Source: Poronia punctata
Taxonomy: Eukaryota > Ascomycota > Sordariomycetes > Xylariales > Xylariaceae
NCBI GenBank assembly: GCA_022579005.1
Contig: MU401741.1
Coordinates: forward strand, 1 to 41,352
Direction of reading: 5' to 3'
DNA: 41,352 nt
How positions within the stretch are numbered: the stretch's first letter is position 1; the number at the start of each line of letters is the position of its first letter. The notes below the pieces were generated by a model. It saw only the letters and a list, made by a program, of their open reading frames with translations. It did not search any database and was not told the origin of the DNA. The position numbers were made by a program, and so were the translations under genes. Shown piece after piece: positions 22,005 through 32,590 of the stretch.

Positions 22005-24054
22005 ATGGCCTCAACAGCACCCACTACACCCGACGGTCGTTCGTCGTCTCGACTCACCGATGACGCTAGAAGCGATGGGCCCCCGCCCCAGCCTCCTATC
22101 CGCAACATCTGCTGTGTTGGCGCTGGATATGTTGGTTCGTATAATATGTTAAGTCTTCGACATGGAGCGCCCTGTATGACTTACGTGCCTTATCTGTAGA
22201 GCTAACACCTGGAAGGAGGGCCCACCGCGGCGACCATAGCTTACTGGAACCCCCATATCCGCGTTACCGTTGTTGACAGAGACGAGCGGCGCATTAAGAG
22301 GTGGAACTCAAAGCACCTGCCCATATACGAACCCGGTTTGAGAGACATATTGGGTGTCGCCCGGGATGGCGCTCGGTCATTTTCATTCCTCAGCGAGCCC
22401 AGCATATTCGACAAGGACACGTTGGACATGTCTTCTTCTCGAGAACGCTGCCCCCAAAGGAGCCGACTATCGGGTAGTCGGATTGATGTCCCCGCTCGAC
22501 AGCCAAACCTCGTCTTCTCCGTTGATATGGCAAAGTCTCTCGGCGAGGCAGACCTCGTCCTTCTTGCGGTCAATACGCCGACCAAGTTGAGAGGCGTAGG
22601 AGCTGGACGCGCGACAGACATGACGGCCACCGAGGCTGCTATCAAAGATGTCGCAAATTACGCCCGGTCTGGGACAATCATCGTGGAAAAGTCGACGGTT
22701 CCTTGCGGTACTTCTCAGCTTATCCAAGACACGGCAAGTCCAAGTCTTCCACCACTGTGTGGCGTGACTACCCTATGTTAACAGAACCTTTAAGATATCT
22801 GCATGTCGTCCTGGTGACCATTTCGAGGTGCTCTCTAACCCCGAATTTCTGGCAGCCGGCATGGCCGTGGAAGGCTTGATGAAACCCGATAGGGTATTAA
22901 TCGGATCTTCGCAGACACGGTCTGGACGCCGGGCGGCCGCTGCCCTTGCCGACGTTTATGCCGGTTGGGTTCCGCGAGAGCGTATTCTGATGACCAATGT
23001 TTGGTCGTCCGAGCTCACCAAGTTAGTATCAAACGCTATGCTGGCACAGCGGATCAGCAGTATCAATTCGATATCTGCCATCTGCGAGAAGACGGGTGCG
23101 GATATTGAGGAGGTCTCTACCTCGGTAGGCCTTGATTCCAGGATCGGAACCCGATTCTTACAAGCAGGGATCGGCTTTGGTGGCAGTTGCTTCAAGAAAG
23201 ACATCCTTAGCCTTGTCTATCTTGCGCAATCATTAGACCTGGAAGAAGTTGGTGAATACTGGCTACAGGTTATCAAGATGAATGACTACCAGCGTGACAG
23301 GTTCTCACGGAGGGTGATTCGATGTCTGAACAACTCGTTGGTCGGCAAGAAGATTACGTTTCTTGGCTACGCTTTCAAAGCAGAGACGTCCGACATGCGA
23401 GGGTCGCTAGCTCTAGAGATCATCGACAAGTTGCTAGAAGAAGACCCCGAAGAAATTGCCATCTTCGATCCGTCTTGTAACCCTGCTGCCATTGGAGAGG
23501 AGCTCGAAAGACTATTAACAACTACAGATGCGCTGAAGGAAAACGGGGGCGCGTTGGCAGTCTATTCCGACCCCTACGAAGCGTGTGCAGGAAGCAACGC
23601 CGTGCTCATCACCACAGACTGTGCCGGGTTTGGAAACAGACCGCCGCTGCAATCATCAGCAGCAGGAGCCGGAGGAAAAGGACATCTCGATCCCTTGTTG
23701 CATGTTCAGTCGCGGGTGACGGCAATAGAGACGGAGGTCTTTGCCCTTCGGACTTGGACAGAATTAGAGTACGATATGAATGCAATCAAAGGTGCTCAGG
23801 AGTATCAAAGTGAGCCTACCTGTCCCGAAGACTGCCCCGAATGTCGATTGTTGGAGTCGAACAGACTTTCGAACCGGGATGGGCCGGTCCAGCCCCATGC
23901 TGGAAAGGACTACGTGGATTGGCACCGGATCTCCAACAACATGAAGGATCCCAAATGGCTCTTTGACGGCAGGGGAATAATCGACCCGAGAGAAATGAAG
24001 AGGTTGGGTATCCGGGTTGAAAGCATTGGGAATCGCAGTGGGTCTCGAGATTAG
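22005..24054 (+). CDS. UDP-glucose 6-dehydrogenase-like enzyme (extended form)
   Basis: Exons 22005-22134, 22216-22733 and 22795-24054 give 635 aa. The family oxidises UDP-glucose to UDP-glucuronate with two NAD+. Visible: Rossmann motif GAGYVG (39-44), acidic strand end VVDRDE (62-67), YEPGL (81-85), VNTPT, EKSTVPC, LSNPEFLA, ELTKLVSNAMLAQR with Lys292 and Asn296, and GFGGSCFKKD with catalytic Cys348 and Asp352. Intron 2 (61 bp) is GC-AG, with donor G|GCAAGT, branch TGTTAAC and acceptor TTTAAG; only this pairing keeps the frame and joins conserved sequence. Compared with the canonical ~460-490 aa enzyme it has a Ser/Arg-rich insert at about 95-139 and a C-terminal extension with CPEDCPEC (Cys559, 563, 566). 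The usual FKKDTxDTRES reads FKAETSDMRGS (410-420). It may be a paralogue with altered substrate rather than the main enzyme. Confidence 0.85.
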
Positions 24055-24849
24055 CTTGTCTGATCATCGATTCCTGAATATGATGTGACTGGTAGATATC
24101 GTGAACGGGCGCTCTCTGGATTCTTCTATGGCCATCACGGCGATTAGTGGCATAATAAGTAATATCTAAGCGTAGACAATTTTCCATAGAAATTCCATAT
24201 ACAGAGCTGCCACGGCCAAGTTTGTTGAAGTTTTTTTGACGTTTTTCAACGCAGGGGTTTTTGTCCCACGATTAGACTACGATAGCACCTAGGTTAGACT
24301 AATCGACCTTTAGTGAGACCTTTCCCTCAGCGTTAACATCATCTTTGGCGCGCGATGCGAGAAAGCCGATTTACTACCTTTTAAGAACATAGTTAGCGCC
24401 TATCATTGTTAGAACTGTGTAACAAGGTAAACTTCCAACCGCGGTTGAATCCACACTGAGATTGTCACAGGATGCTCCGGCCTCCAGGAGTGCCAGGTAC
24501 AAATAAAGTAGTCAATTTATTAGTGCTATCAGGGGTACATTTGTAGTGGCTGCTGTAGTGGGCAGAGCGCCGGGGGTAAATCAACTCCCGAATCAGTGAC
24601 GTCTGTTGCCGGGGCATGTTTTCGATGTGTGGGTGAATAAATACAGGCCACAAAGAGATGTCGTTACGGCTAGGTACCTTACCGTTCCATATCTCTTATC
24701 CGTTAGAATCCCCAAAAGAAGAGAAAGAAGAAGAAGAAGAAGAAGAGCAGTAGGAGTGTATAGAATGCGACGAATGTTTTCTAGCCCCTTAGTGGAGTAA
24801 GTGAAAAGGGAAACAACCATAGTCGGGAACAGCAATAGCAACAGCAACC
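24055..24849. promoter_or_regulatory. Intergenic region upstream of SCOT gene
   Basis: Nearly 800 bases without a credible gene; open frames on the minus strand at 24593-25033 overlap the SCOT first exon and lack family resemblance. It contains a GAA microsatellite (about 24724-24746) roughly 100 bases before the SCOT start codon and a CAGCAATAGCAACAGCAACC run just before the ATG. These purine-rich and CA-rich tracts may be in the promoter or 5' leader. Confidence 0.4.
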
Positions 24850-25541
24850 ATGGCGGCGAGACCACGTAGCGTAGTGTTATTACGCGCTTCAATCCAGTGC
24901 CATACTTTCCACCGCTGGGCAGCGCCCAGGCCCAACCTTGGACATTACGCCAAGCCGGTGACGCGCCCGTCAATATCGTTATCACGACGTCACTATTCAA
25001 TTGATAGAAAACCGGAGCCGGCGACGAAGTCAAGGGGAGGCTCTAAAGTGTTCAGGTCGGCCGATGAGGCCATCGCTGACCTCGAGGATGGCCAGGTCAT
25101 TCTCAGCGCTGGATTTGGATTATGCGGGGTAGCGGGTATGTTGTGTATTGTCTGTTTATCGGCGCGCATCTCATTTTAATCCCGTCCGCCTGTTGTATCC
25201 TGGGTGAGCTGTAGCAAAAAGAGCTGACGAGAAGTCGACGGGTAGAAACCTTGATTCAGGCAATTCACAGAAAAGGTCTAAAGAACTTGACGGCCGTTTC
25301 CAATAACGCCGGCTCTGGCTCTCACGGTCTCGCGCTGTTGACGCAAGATGGCCGGTTAGATCGCATCATCTTATCCTATCTGGGGTCGAATAAGTCGCTC
25401 GAGAAACAATATCTCACGGGCAAGATCGCCGTAGAGTTATGTCCTCAGGGCACGCTGGCCGAGAGGCTGCGTGCTGCTGGTGCTGGTATCCCAGCTTTCT
25501 ATACGGCCACGGGTGGAAGTATGTCTATTTCATCATATTCG

Positions 25542-25574
<33 letters not shown>

Positions 25575-26739
25575 CATACTAGGAACTTTACAAGCTGACG
25601 ATTTCCCTTTAGAAACCTTCATCGAGACGGGAGAGATACCCAGTAGGTTCACCCCCGAGGCCGTGCTTGAAAAGGGAAAGCCCAGAGAGACCAGAATTTT
25701 CAACGGGAAAGCATACGTGATGGAGCATGCTTTGCCCGGTGATGTAGCAATATTGAGAGCCTGGAAGGTAGATGAGGCGGGCAATTGCGTGTTCAAGTAA
25801 GCAACCTTCTCATGTCAAAACACAGGCCGGACCTTCGGCTGACCCCCGGCTTTCTTTCACACCAGATACACAACCAAGACATACGCAGGGCTCATGGCCA
25901 AGGCCGCCCGTGTGGCCATCGTCGAGGCCGAACACATTGTACCGATAGGCTCGATCGACCCAGATAGCGTTGACTTACCTGGCATCTTCATCGATCGAAT
26001 AGTCCCGGCAACGGCGCCCAAGAAAGCCGAGATAGTCAAGCTAGCGCAGCCCGAAAGCAGCGCAAAGTCAGATGTCATGGATTCTCGAAATCGCATCGCC
26101 AAGAGGGCGGCCAAAGAACTAAAGGACGGATTCTACGTCAACCTCGGTGTCGGCATTCCCACCCTAGCAGCGTCGTACGTTCCGGAGGGCACCCAGGTCT
26201 GGCTACAGTCGGAGAACGGTATTCTAGGCATGGGCCCCTACCCGCAGTCCGAGGAGGAGGCGGATCCTGACCTGGTGAACGCCGGAAAGGAGACGGTCAC
26301 GCTACTACCGGGTGCCGCCACTTTCGACTCGGCCGAATCGTTCGGTATGATCCGCGGCGGACACGTCGACGTTTCCATCCTCGGCGCCTTCCAGGTTTCC
26401 GCCACCGGTGACCTCGCCAACTATATGATCCCCGGAAAGGTCTTCAAGGGCATGGGCGGGGCAATGGATCTGGTGTCCAACCCTGACCAGACCAAGATCG
26501 TGGTGGCTACCGAACACGTGGACAAGAACGGACGTAGTAAGATTGTGCAGGATTGCAAGTTGCCCCTGACGGGCAAGGGTGTGGTCAGCACCATCATTAC
26601 AGACCTGGCCGTCTTCCAGGTGGATAGGGTCAAGGGCGGTCTGACCTTGACCGAGGTGGCCGAGGGTGTGAACGTTGAGACTGTGAAAGCGAAGACGAAT
26701 GCCGAGTTCGCCGTGGCTAAGAATCTGGGCACATTCTAG
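24850..26739 (+). CDS. Succinyl-CoA:3-ketoacid CoA transferase, mitochondrial
   Basis: Exons 24850-25135, 25246-25518, 25613-25796 and 25866-26739 give 538 aa, the usual length for an A-B fused SCOT. The family moves CoA from succinyl-CoA to acetoacetate in the mitochondrial matrix; some fungal relatives may use other acids. The start has an ideal context (ACCATGG) and opens an Arg-rich N-terminus without acids for about 50 residues, typical of a mitochondrial presequence. The A half has AGFGLCGVAE (87-96), VSNNAG and the GIPAFYT segment. The B half has GVGIPT and QSENGILGMGPYP, where Glu364 is the expected covalent-CoA residue. All three introns (110, 94 and 69 bp) are GT-AG with GCTGAC branch sites. 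Intron 2 holds a (GT)14 run. It converges with the AhpD-like gene, with 241 bp between the two stop codons. Confidence 0.93.
25547..25574. repeat. (GT)14 microsatellite inside SCOT intron 2
   Basis: Twenty-eight bases of pure GT lie between the donor (25519) and the branch-like GCTGAC (25594-25599) of the 94-bp intron. Such a run is likely to vary in length between strains. It contains many GT dinucleotides but none in a donor consensus. Confidence 0.95.
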
Positions 26740-26980
26740 CCTAGGTTAGATTTGACTTTTTCATTTGCGACTGTTTCATCGGGGCCGACTCGTTTGTAAA
26801 GTATATCGATCTGGGTTAGTCATTTATTTCATCAGCAATACATGAGGGCGTAATATCATCACATGTTCCTCATAGCCCATCGCGTCAATACACGTATCCC
26901 GCCATCGCGCTAGAAATCCTGAATCGCTTATTTAAATATGTACAGATTGATAGATTACTTGCAGTTACAGTACATCATCA

Positions 26981-27847
26981 TCATAACTTGGCACGAATAC
27001 CGGGCGCAAACGTCGTCCCCTCCCCGCCGCCAATAGCATGCACCAACTTATCCACACTTTCCAACAACCACAAATTCCCCTCGTCACTAGCCAGCCACTC
27101 TCCGCCCTCAACAGGCTGTTCCCCTTCAGCATGCGCATCCCCATGCTCATACGCCTTGCGCAACCCAAACACATGCGAGACAACCTGTGGCCCGACCCCC
27201 GTCTGAGCGCGCAAACAAGCAATCGCAACAATCGAAGTCAGCACCCTACCCACAGGCTCCTGCTTCCCCGCGTCGCGCGGATTCGCCAGTAGATTCGCGT
27301 AATGGCCATTTATGATGTGCACGGGTAGGTCGGGATGCGACTTTGCCAACTTATCCAATAACTTGCGCTCGAAACCCAGATAAATGCTATCCCAGACGGC
27401 CAACCCGTCCTTTTTCCTCGTCTCGACGTTCTGTGGCGTGTACTCTCGCGTAGCCGTCTTCGAAAGCGCCGAGGCGACGTCGGCAGGTAAACTATTGTAG
27501 AAGGCGCCGAGGGTATTGATGGAGCGCGGGATGCCGTTGAACGAGATGCACTTCAGACCGACTTCGCGGATCAGCTCGGCGTTTTGCGCGGGTGTGCGCC
27601 TGGATTGGGCGTTGCTCGAGTTGGCTAGGTGGAAGACTTGGGTCATGGCCTCGGGACAGTTCATCGTTGCCGATACCGCCGTTGATAGAGTGACCCAGGC
27701 GGGTAGGCCGACTTTCTTGTCGTGGGCATCGGTCACGAGTCGTTCGAGAGCTGGTTGTACTTGGGGGCTGGCGCGGGTGTAGCCTGCTTTTGCGTGCCCG
27801 GCGTTGATGAGGGTCTTGACGGCTTCTGATAATTTCGACATTGTCAT
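26981..27847 (-). CDS. Probable AhpD-like protein with peroxisomal PTS1 (AKL)
   Basis: A single exon on the minus strand gives 288 aa from ATG 27847, or 286 aa from the second ATG at 27841, which has the better context (ACAATGT). The frame runs on upstream through a G homopolymer, which is an assembly artefact and not coding. The segment LIREVGLKCISFNGIPRSIN (92-111) and the all-helical look resemble a fungal group I recall as AhpD-like/carboxymuconolactone decarboxylase-like, but the classical CxxC redox pair is absent; Cys100 is alone. This assignment is tentative. The last three residues, AKL, match a type 1 peroxisomal targeting signal, so import into the peroxisome matrix is likely. Enzymatic activity is unknown. 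Confidence 0.8.
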   Translation of the reverse strand: MTMSKLSEAVKTLINAGHAKAGYTRASPQVQPALERLVTDAHDKKVGLPAWVTLSTAVSATMNCPEAMTQVFHLANSSNAQSRRTPAQNAELIREVGLKCISFNGIPRSINTLGAFYNSLPADVASALSKTATREYTPQNVETRKKDGLAVWDSIYLGFERKLLDKLAKSHPDLPVHIINGHYANLLANPRDAGKQEPVGRVLTSIVAIACLRAQTGVGPQVVSHVFGLRKAYEHGDAHAEGEQPVEGGEWLASDEGNLWLLESVDKLVHAIGGGEGTTFAPGIRAKL

Positions 27848-27853
27848 TCGCCC

Positions 27854-27978
27854 GGGGGGGGGGGGGGGGGGGGATTTTTTGGGGTGGGTGGGTGGGGGTT
27901 GGGTTATGGGCGCCCATTGCAAAACAAAATAAAACTTGGGTATTTTTTTTTTTTTTTTCCCAATTTCNNNNNNNNNNG

Positions 27979-28049
<71 letters not shown>

Positions 28050-28141
28050 ATTGACGGGTGGATCTGAGGGGAGTGGCTTCTGGGCGCCAATTGCACAACA
28101 ACAGAAAACGATGTGATTTTTTTATTTTTTTTCCCACTTGC
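27854..28141. other. Assembly gap (10 N) with homopolymers and duplicated flank
   Basis: A run of 20 G (27854-27873) and a run of 71 C (27979-28049) surround ten Ns (27968-27977). Sequence left of the gap (GGGCGCCCATTGCAAAAC near 27908, then a T-run and TTTCCCA) and right of it (GGGCGCCAATTGCACAAC near 28083, then a T-run and TTTCCCA) looks like one locus read twice with errors. The region is therefore unreliable; it covers the promoter of the AhpD-like gene. Confidence 0.85.
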
Positions 28142-29219
28142 TCGTCGCTTTACCGTAGAGTAAGATTGCCAAGTTAAAGTAGCATCTAGATTGTTAGTAG
28201 AGTACCTATGTCAAAAAAGATGAGCGGCCACTAATCCAGTCTAATGAAAGTTGCGGCAGGTGTACAACCTAAACAAACGTCATGAACCAAAGACAGCACC
28301 CGAAAACGTAGGTAGCCTATCAATTCCTTTCCCGGTCGGAGATGCCGCGGTATGGGGGGGGCAAAAATTGGGGAGGTTTTCGGGCATTTTTCAGTCACAA
28401 AACCCCCGATAAACCTTGTACCTGCAAAAGTACCTCATGACCTAGCTGTCACGCTGTCTTGTTGGAGAACTGGGAATCCCCTAGCTGAGGGAGGAGGGGA
28501 GATGAACCCCACTGATGGTAGCCCTACCCCAACAGCCTAAGCACCTTGGCCCGGTGCTTGGGGGCACCTGTAGACTCTACCTAGGTTAGTCTACTACGAG
28601 ATCTGCTGGGCATACCACCACGCGTCCAAGGTCATAAGAAGTGTGCAGAAAGATGTCGTCGAAAAAAAGAGCTTCGCGTCCAGGAAAGACATGCATTGCA
28701 TAGTCTAACCAAAGCCTTCAAGTGAGGTTATAAACGGAGAGCTCTTAAAGAAAAAAGGGTCAAGTTGCACGACATTACCTACTCCCGCCTTATGCGACTT
28801 GAGATACATATAATACGTGTAGATGCCCAGAAAACACCAAGAAACACCAAACTTGGCGTGCTGGGACGAGTTCATCGCATTTGATAGCATGAGACATGAA
28901 TAGCAGATAATTACCTACTCGGAGGATGACACCCTCCGTAGCTTTCTTTCCATCTTTCATTATTCACAATTAGAGAGCCGCCAAATTGGGGCCCAATACG
29001 ATATTGTAAAAAACAATTCATCAGGTCCGGCCGACATTACGGTTCCCCTCGAGTCAGAGAGCGCAAAAGTAACGAGAAAATAGTAAATTTTTCCTCCTAC
29101 TCAATTATCTAATAAACTTCAAGCCATAAGTAACCCTTTCGAAATGTCCCCAAAAAGGTACCCTATCCAAATATTGAGTTCCGTTCCGTCGCCACGGTGC
29201 TTTCTCGTAATTCATCTCA
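28142..29219. other. Intergenic region
   Basis: More than 1 kb of gene-like composition with no credible gene; short frames on both strands conflict. The left part lies upstream of the AhpD-like gene and the right part is the 3' side of the transporter. TACCTA/TAGGTA words recur here too (near 28310, 28577, 28776 and 28910). Confidence 0.5.
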
Positions 29220-31435
29220 TTATAGAACCAGCTTGAAGTGTGGGTTTCGATCATCATTGTAACCCAGATATTTATCGTATTTACCAGCTGCCTTGTCTTT
29301 ATTGATCTTCCAGCAATAAAGCACATTGGCCAGCACGCTATCTGTAAGTTAGCAATGTACTCTGCCACAGACTGGAGGTGCTCTTTGATCGCTTACAGAA
29401 ACCAGCCGGCAGTGAGAAGGCCGAGAACGACAGTGTGACCCTTGTGATACTGTGGTCCTTCTTTTGAGGGATAGATGAAGACGGCGACGAAGCCACCAGC
29501 ATTTGCAATGGCGAGCTGAAGCGCGCTAGTGGTGGCTCGTTTGTAGTGGCCGGCCGAGTTCTGCAACGCATTTTGTGAGCTAAATTCGGAAGACGCGGCT
29601 ATTTTTCGGCTTTGGCGCGGTGTGGCCTAGTGAATCGATATCGCGCCCACGTCATTTACGAGAATACTTACGTTGGAGAGCCATCCGAGCACGGGCGGTA
29701 CGCTACTATACAGCCCGGTCGCCATGAGAAAGGTCATGCCATACTTGACATGGGTGTTGTGGGTGTTGGCAATCACGGCATAGCCAACGATGGCGATCGG
29801 CAGCGAGAACAACATGATGATACCTCGGACCTGGAAGTAATCGGAAAGGTATGCGGTACAAACTGATGTGACTGCGTCAATACCAACAGCAAACACTCGA
29901 GTCGGGGACGGGGGTTACAGACGTGTAAAGACAGTGGCGACCGCATACGGGATGACCGACCAAAGCTGGGCTTCGTTGGCCGTGTAACCCAAGCCCTGGA
30001 TGATGGTGGGCAGCTAGATGGCATCGTTAGCATGCCACCATTTCGCATAAAACATGGACAGGGGTCTCGTCACATACAAAGAGACCGAAGCTGTAAAGTC
30101 CGCTAAGGATGCCAAAGTAGGCTGAAGCAGAGAGCCACGTCTGCCAGCTCAGCACACCGCGGCGCACTTCAGACCAAGCGAATCGTTCGACCTCCTCTCT
30201 GGGAACCAGTCAGCAAGCGAACTCATCATAACAGGCAAGGTTAAGACTGACTGTTGTCGCCCATTGCCAGTACCCTGGCGCAGCCGTCTAATGGCGCATT
30301 CTCGTTCTTCAGGCGTGAAGAACTTGGCAGAAGCAACACCGTTCGGCAATAGCCAGAAGACGGCGAACCCAACGGTAGAACTCTTGGAAGTGAGGATTAG
30401 CGGTTTGCATTCGAGTTGCGCCGTGTCGTCTAGACCAGGTCATCCTTACGAAGAGGCCAAAGATGATGAAAATCCATCTCCACTTGCTGAGGCCACCTTT
30501 GCCGCCAAGCTCGGATATGGCTCGTGCGAGTAGACCTACAGGTTATCGGTCAGTCGGGACAATCCCATCTATCATACGGCATGGCGCCTGAGACTGGTGG
30601 ATTTCGCTCTTACCTGAAAAGGCCCCCGAGAGTGAGGCAGAGGTATAGAATATACCGATCCGGACTGCGAGCTCACGTCGGGTGTAGATGCCGGACAAAT
30701 ACAGAATCTGCGAGTCTATTCAGCTTACCGCGCACGGAATGTAGTTGGGTGTAACTGGCAATCATACCATGCCTGGCAATAATCCGCCTTCGCAAAGACT
30801 ATTGTCATACGCGTTAGTCTAGCTGTCAGCGACGAAGAACGGCCACGGCGACCCGAGAACCGTGGCGTGGCGTGGCGAAATAAATCTCGACAGACGTACC
30901 CCAGAAGTGCGCGGACAGTTACGAAATGGCCAAAGTTCTTGATGAAGCCGGTGCTCATGGCCACGATGCCCCAGACAAAGGCAAGACATGGCAGCCAAAT
31001 GCTCGGTGTGACCTTCTTCAAGATCAAGTTGCTCGGAATCTCGCCAAAAATGTACGTCGCATAAAAGACGGCGAGGCCGATGTTATATTGGTAGTTGGTA
31101 ATGTTGATCTCATCCTCGAGCTTGTAGAGCTTGGCATTGCCTACGTTGGTCCGGTCGAAGAACGAGCAGAGAAAGAGCAGGGCGAGGAGGGGAAGGACCC
31201 TAACAACCCATTGTCTCGCATCAGTCCGCGCGCTCGAAGCAAACAACATTCAATTTCATCTGTCTTGCGCGAGTCGGAGTTCCGATCGCTCGCCGACAAC
31301 TCACCTCGTGTCAAGTTTCCAGAGCACTTTCCTTTCCAGCTTCTTGTTCTCAATTGTCCCGGCATCTCCTTGTTCCGAGTCCTCAGAAACTGCCCCCGCG
31401 CCCGCGTGTTTCACTTCGTCACTTTTTACCGACAT
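29220..31435 (-). CDS. MFS transporter, allantoate permease (Dal5/ACS) type
   Basis: Eleven exons on the minus strand join in frame to 485 aa: 31435-31305, 31199-30900, 30798-30768, 30707-30614, 30535-30450, 30382-30252, 30198-30078, 30013-29923, 29862-29672, 29560-29397 and 29337-29220. All ten introns (53-111 bp) are GT-AG; several have CTAAC or CTGAC branch sites. The product has an acidic N-terminal tail, then RVLPLLALLFLCSFFDRTNV (TM1 with the family's DRTNVGNAK signature), GEIPSN in TM2, CEGGLLPGM in TM4, YTRREL in the following loop, WRWIF before TM6 and LPTIIQGLGYTANEAQL after TM7, for 12 helices in all. This matches the anion:cation symporter group of plasma-membrane carriers of allantoate, nicotinate, pantothenate and similar anions. 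Substrate is unknown. Read without introns it looks like a broken gene, but I found no inactivating change. Confidence 0.88.
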
Positions 31436-32590
31436 GATTGGATTATGCGAGCTGCTGTTGAGGTCCGGCTCGAAGTGGAATTGAACGGATCTCGAAATGC
31501 GAAAGCAGCGAGCGCCCGTCGCCCTATTGAAGAGAAAAAAAGTGTTTTATGGCGGTGGAAGAGCCTTGTGAAAGAACAATGGTCTGGCTCGTAATACGAG
31601 TATTTACACGGTATGCAACCCTTCAGAAGTTCAGCCACTCGGGGCCATAAGTATTCCCTGGTGCGGCCGCCCTGGAACCGTGACCCCTGGGCGGGTTCTG
31701 GGGGAGGTTCTAAGAATACGTAGTGACCGGCCGGCAGCAGGGAGTGGATTTAGACAGGGGGACAAAGCTTCGTCTATCAATTTTGGGACGGGGGATCCAT
31801 GACGGGGAAGGATTTCCTCAATCTTGAAAAGACTGCCCACCCCCAGCAAAACACAAACAAACAAATCAGAAATCGTAGGACTTGCCATCATTAGGTTGTA
31901 TGGTTGCAGATCCTGTCTCTGTACAGTCTTTGATGCTACTGTAAAATATATGTAGGTAAGCAAGCCTGCAGGGTTTATTGTCAGCCATTGGGACTGCGGG
32001 GAAGGCACGTGCATAAGACAAAATAAGATGGCAGCTGCTCGCTTGCTCGGGTCTGGTATATTACTGGGAGGTGGATTCACTAGGGTGGGCCACCACTGGG
32101 AAGATCTTTGGTCAGATCCTTGGTTCACAAAAGCCTCTGATGTCGTACCGTCACGTATGAGTAAAAGGCCGTGGCCCAGAACACGCCTACAGATTTCGTA
32201 GCGCTTTCGTCCAGGACCAAAGGCAGTCAAGTCAAGCTTTTGCCCAAGAGTACAAGTACCGTGTCATCTCTTCCACGTTTATTGATTGATATGCCACTAT
32301 TTCACCTCTTAGTTCCCAAGCAATCATCGCTAACTATTTAAATATGATCCATAGTTCTCCTATTTATGGATTTACGGCGTTTACCATCATCGATCATATT
32401 AGTCCTAAATACTGACGTAGATTTCGTTGCACGTGAATAAAGTAATTCCGCAACGTAGATTCTACTGGTGGTACTTAACCACAGATATGTTCCAAGGCCA
32501 CACATACTTTTGGACTCGGCACCTGGTTAGCCATGTAATCCTTGTACAGTAGGGACCTATTAAAAACGAGCAAAAAAGTCCCTTACCGCG
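31436..32590. other. Transporter upstream region and right edge of gene island
   Basis: The first few hundred bases should include the transporter promoter. A 199-codon frame on the minus strand (32230-31631) is the longest here, but it lacks family resemblance and recognisable domains; it is probably a chance frame. Composition drops sharply to A+T-rich at about 32590, just after AGGGACCTATTAAAAACG, which can pair with GTCCCT nearby. Confidence 0.4.

Noticed and set aside
24593..25033. 146-codon minus-strand frame over the SCOT first exon
   Set aside because: It is the antisense shadow of the exon plus the GAA microsatellite read as leucines.
27848..28096. N-terminal extension of the AhpD-like protein rich in glycine
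   Set aside because: It is translation of G/C homopolymers and an N gap; the natural start is at 27847 or 27841.
29220..31435. Transporter read as a pseudogene with many stops
   Set aside because: All stops fall inside short introns with good donor, branch and acceptor signals, and phases agree at all ten junctions.
19818..31435. Secondary-metabolite or catabolic gene cluster
   Set aside because: No backbone enzyme (PKS, NRPS, terpene synthase) or pathway regulator is present, and the enzymes do not share a pathway.
31631..32230. 199-codon minus-strand frame upstream of the transporter
   Set aside because: No recognisable domain, no intron or start context support, and amino-acid order looks random. 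Kept only as a note in the flanking region.
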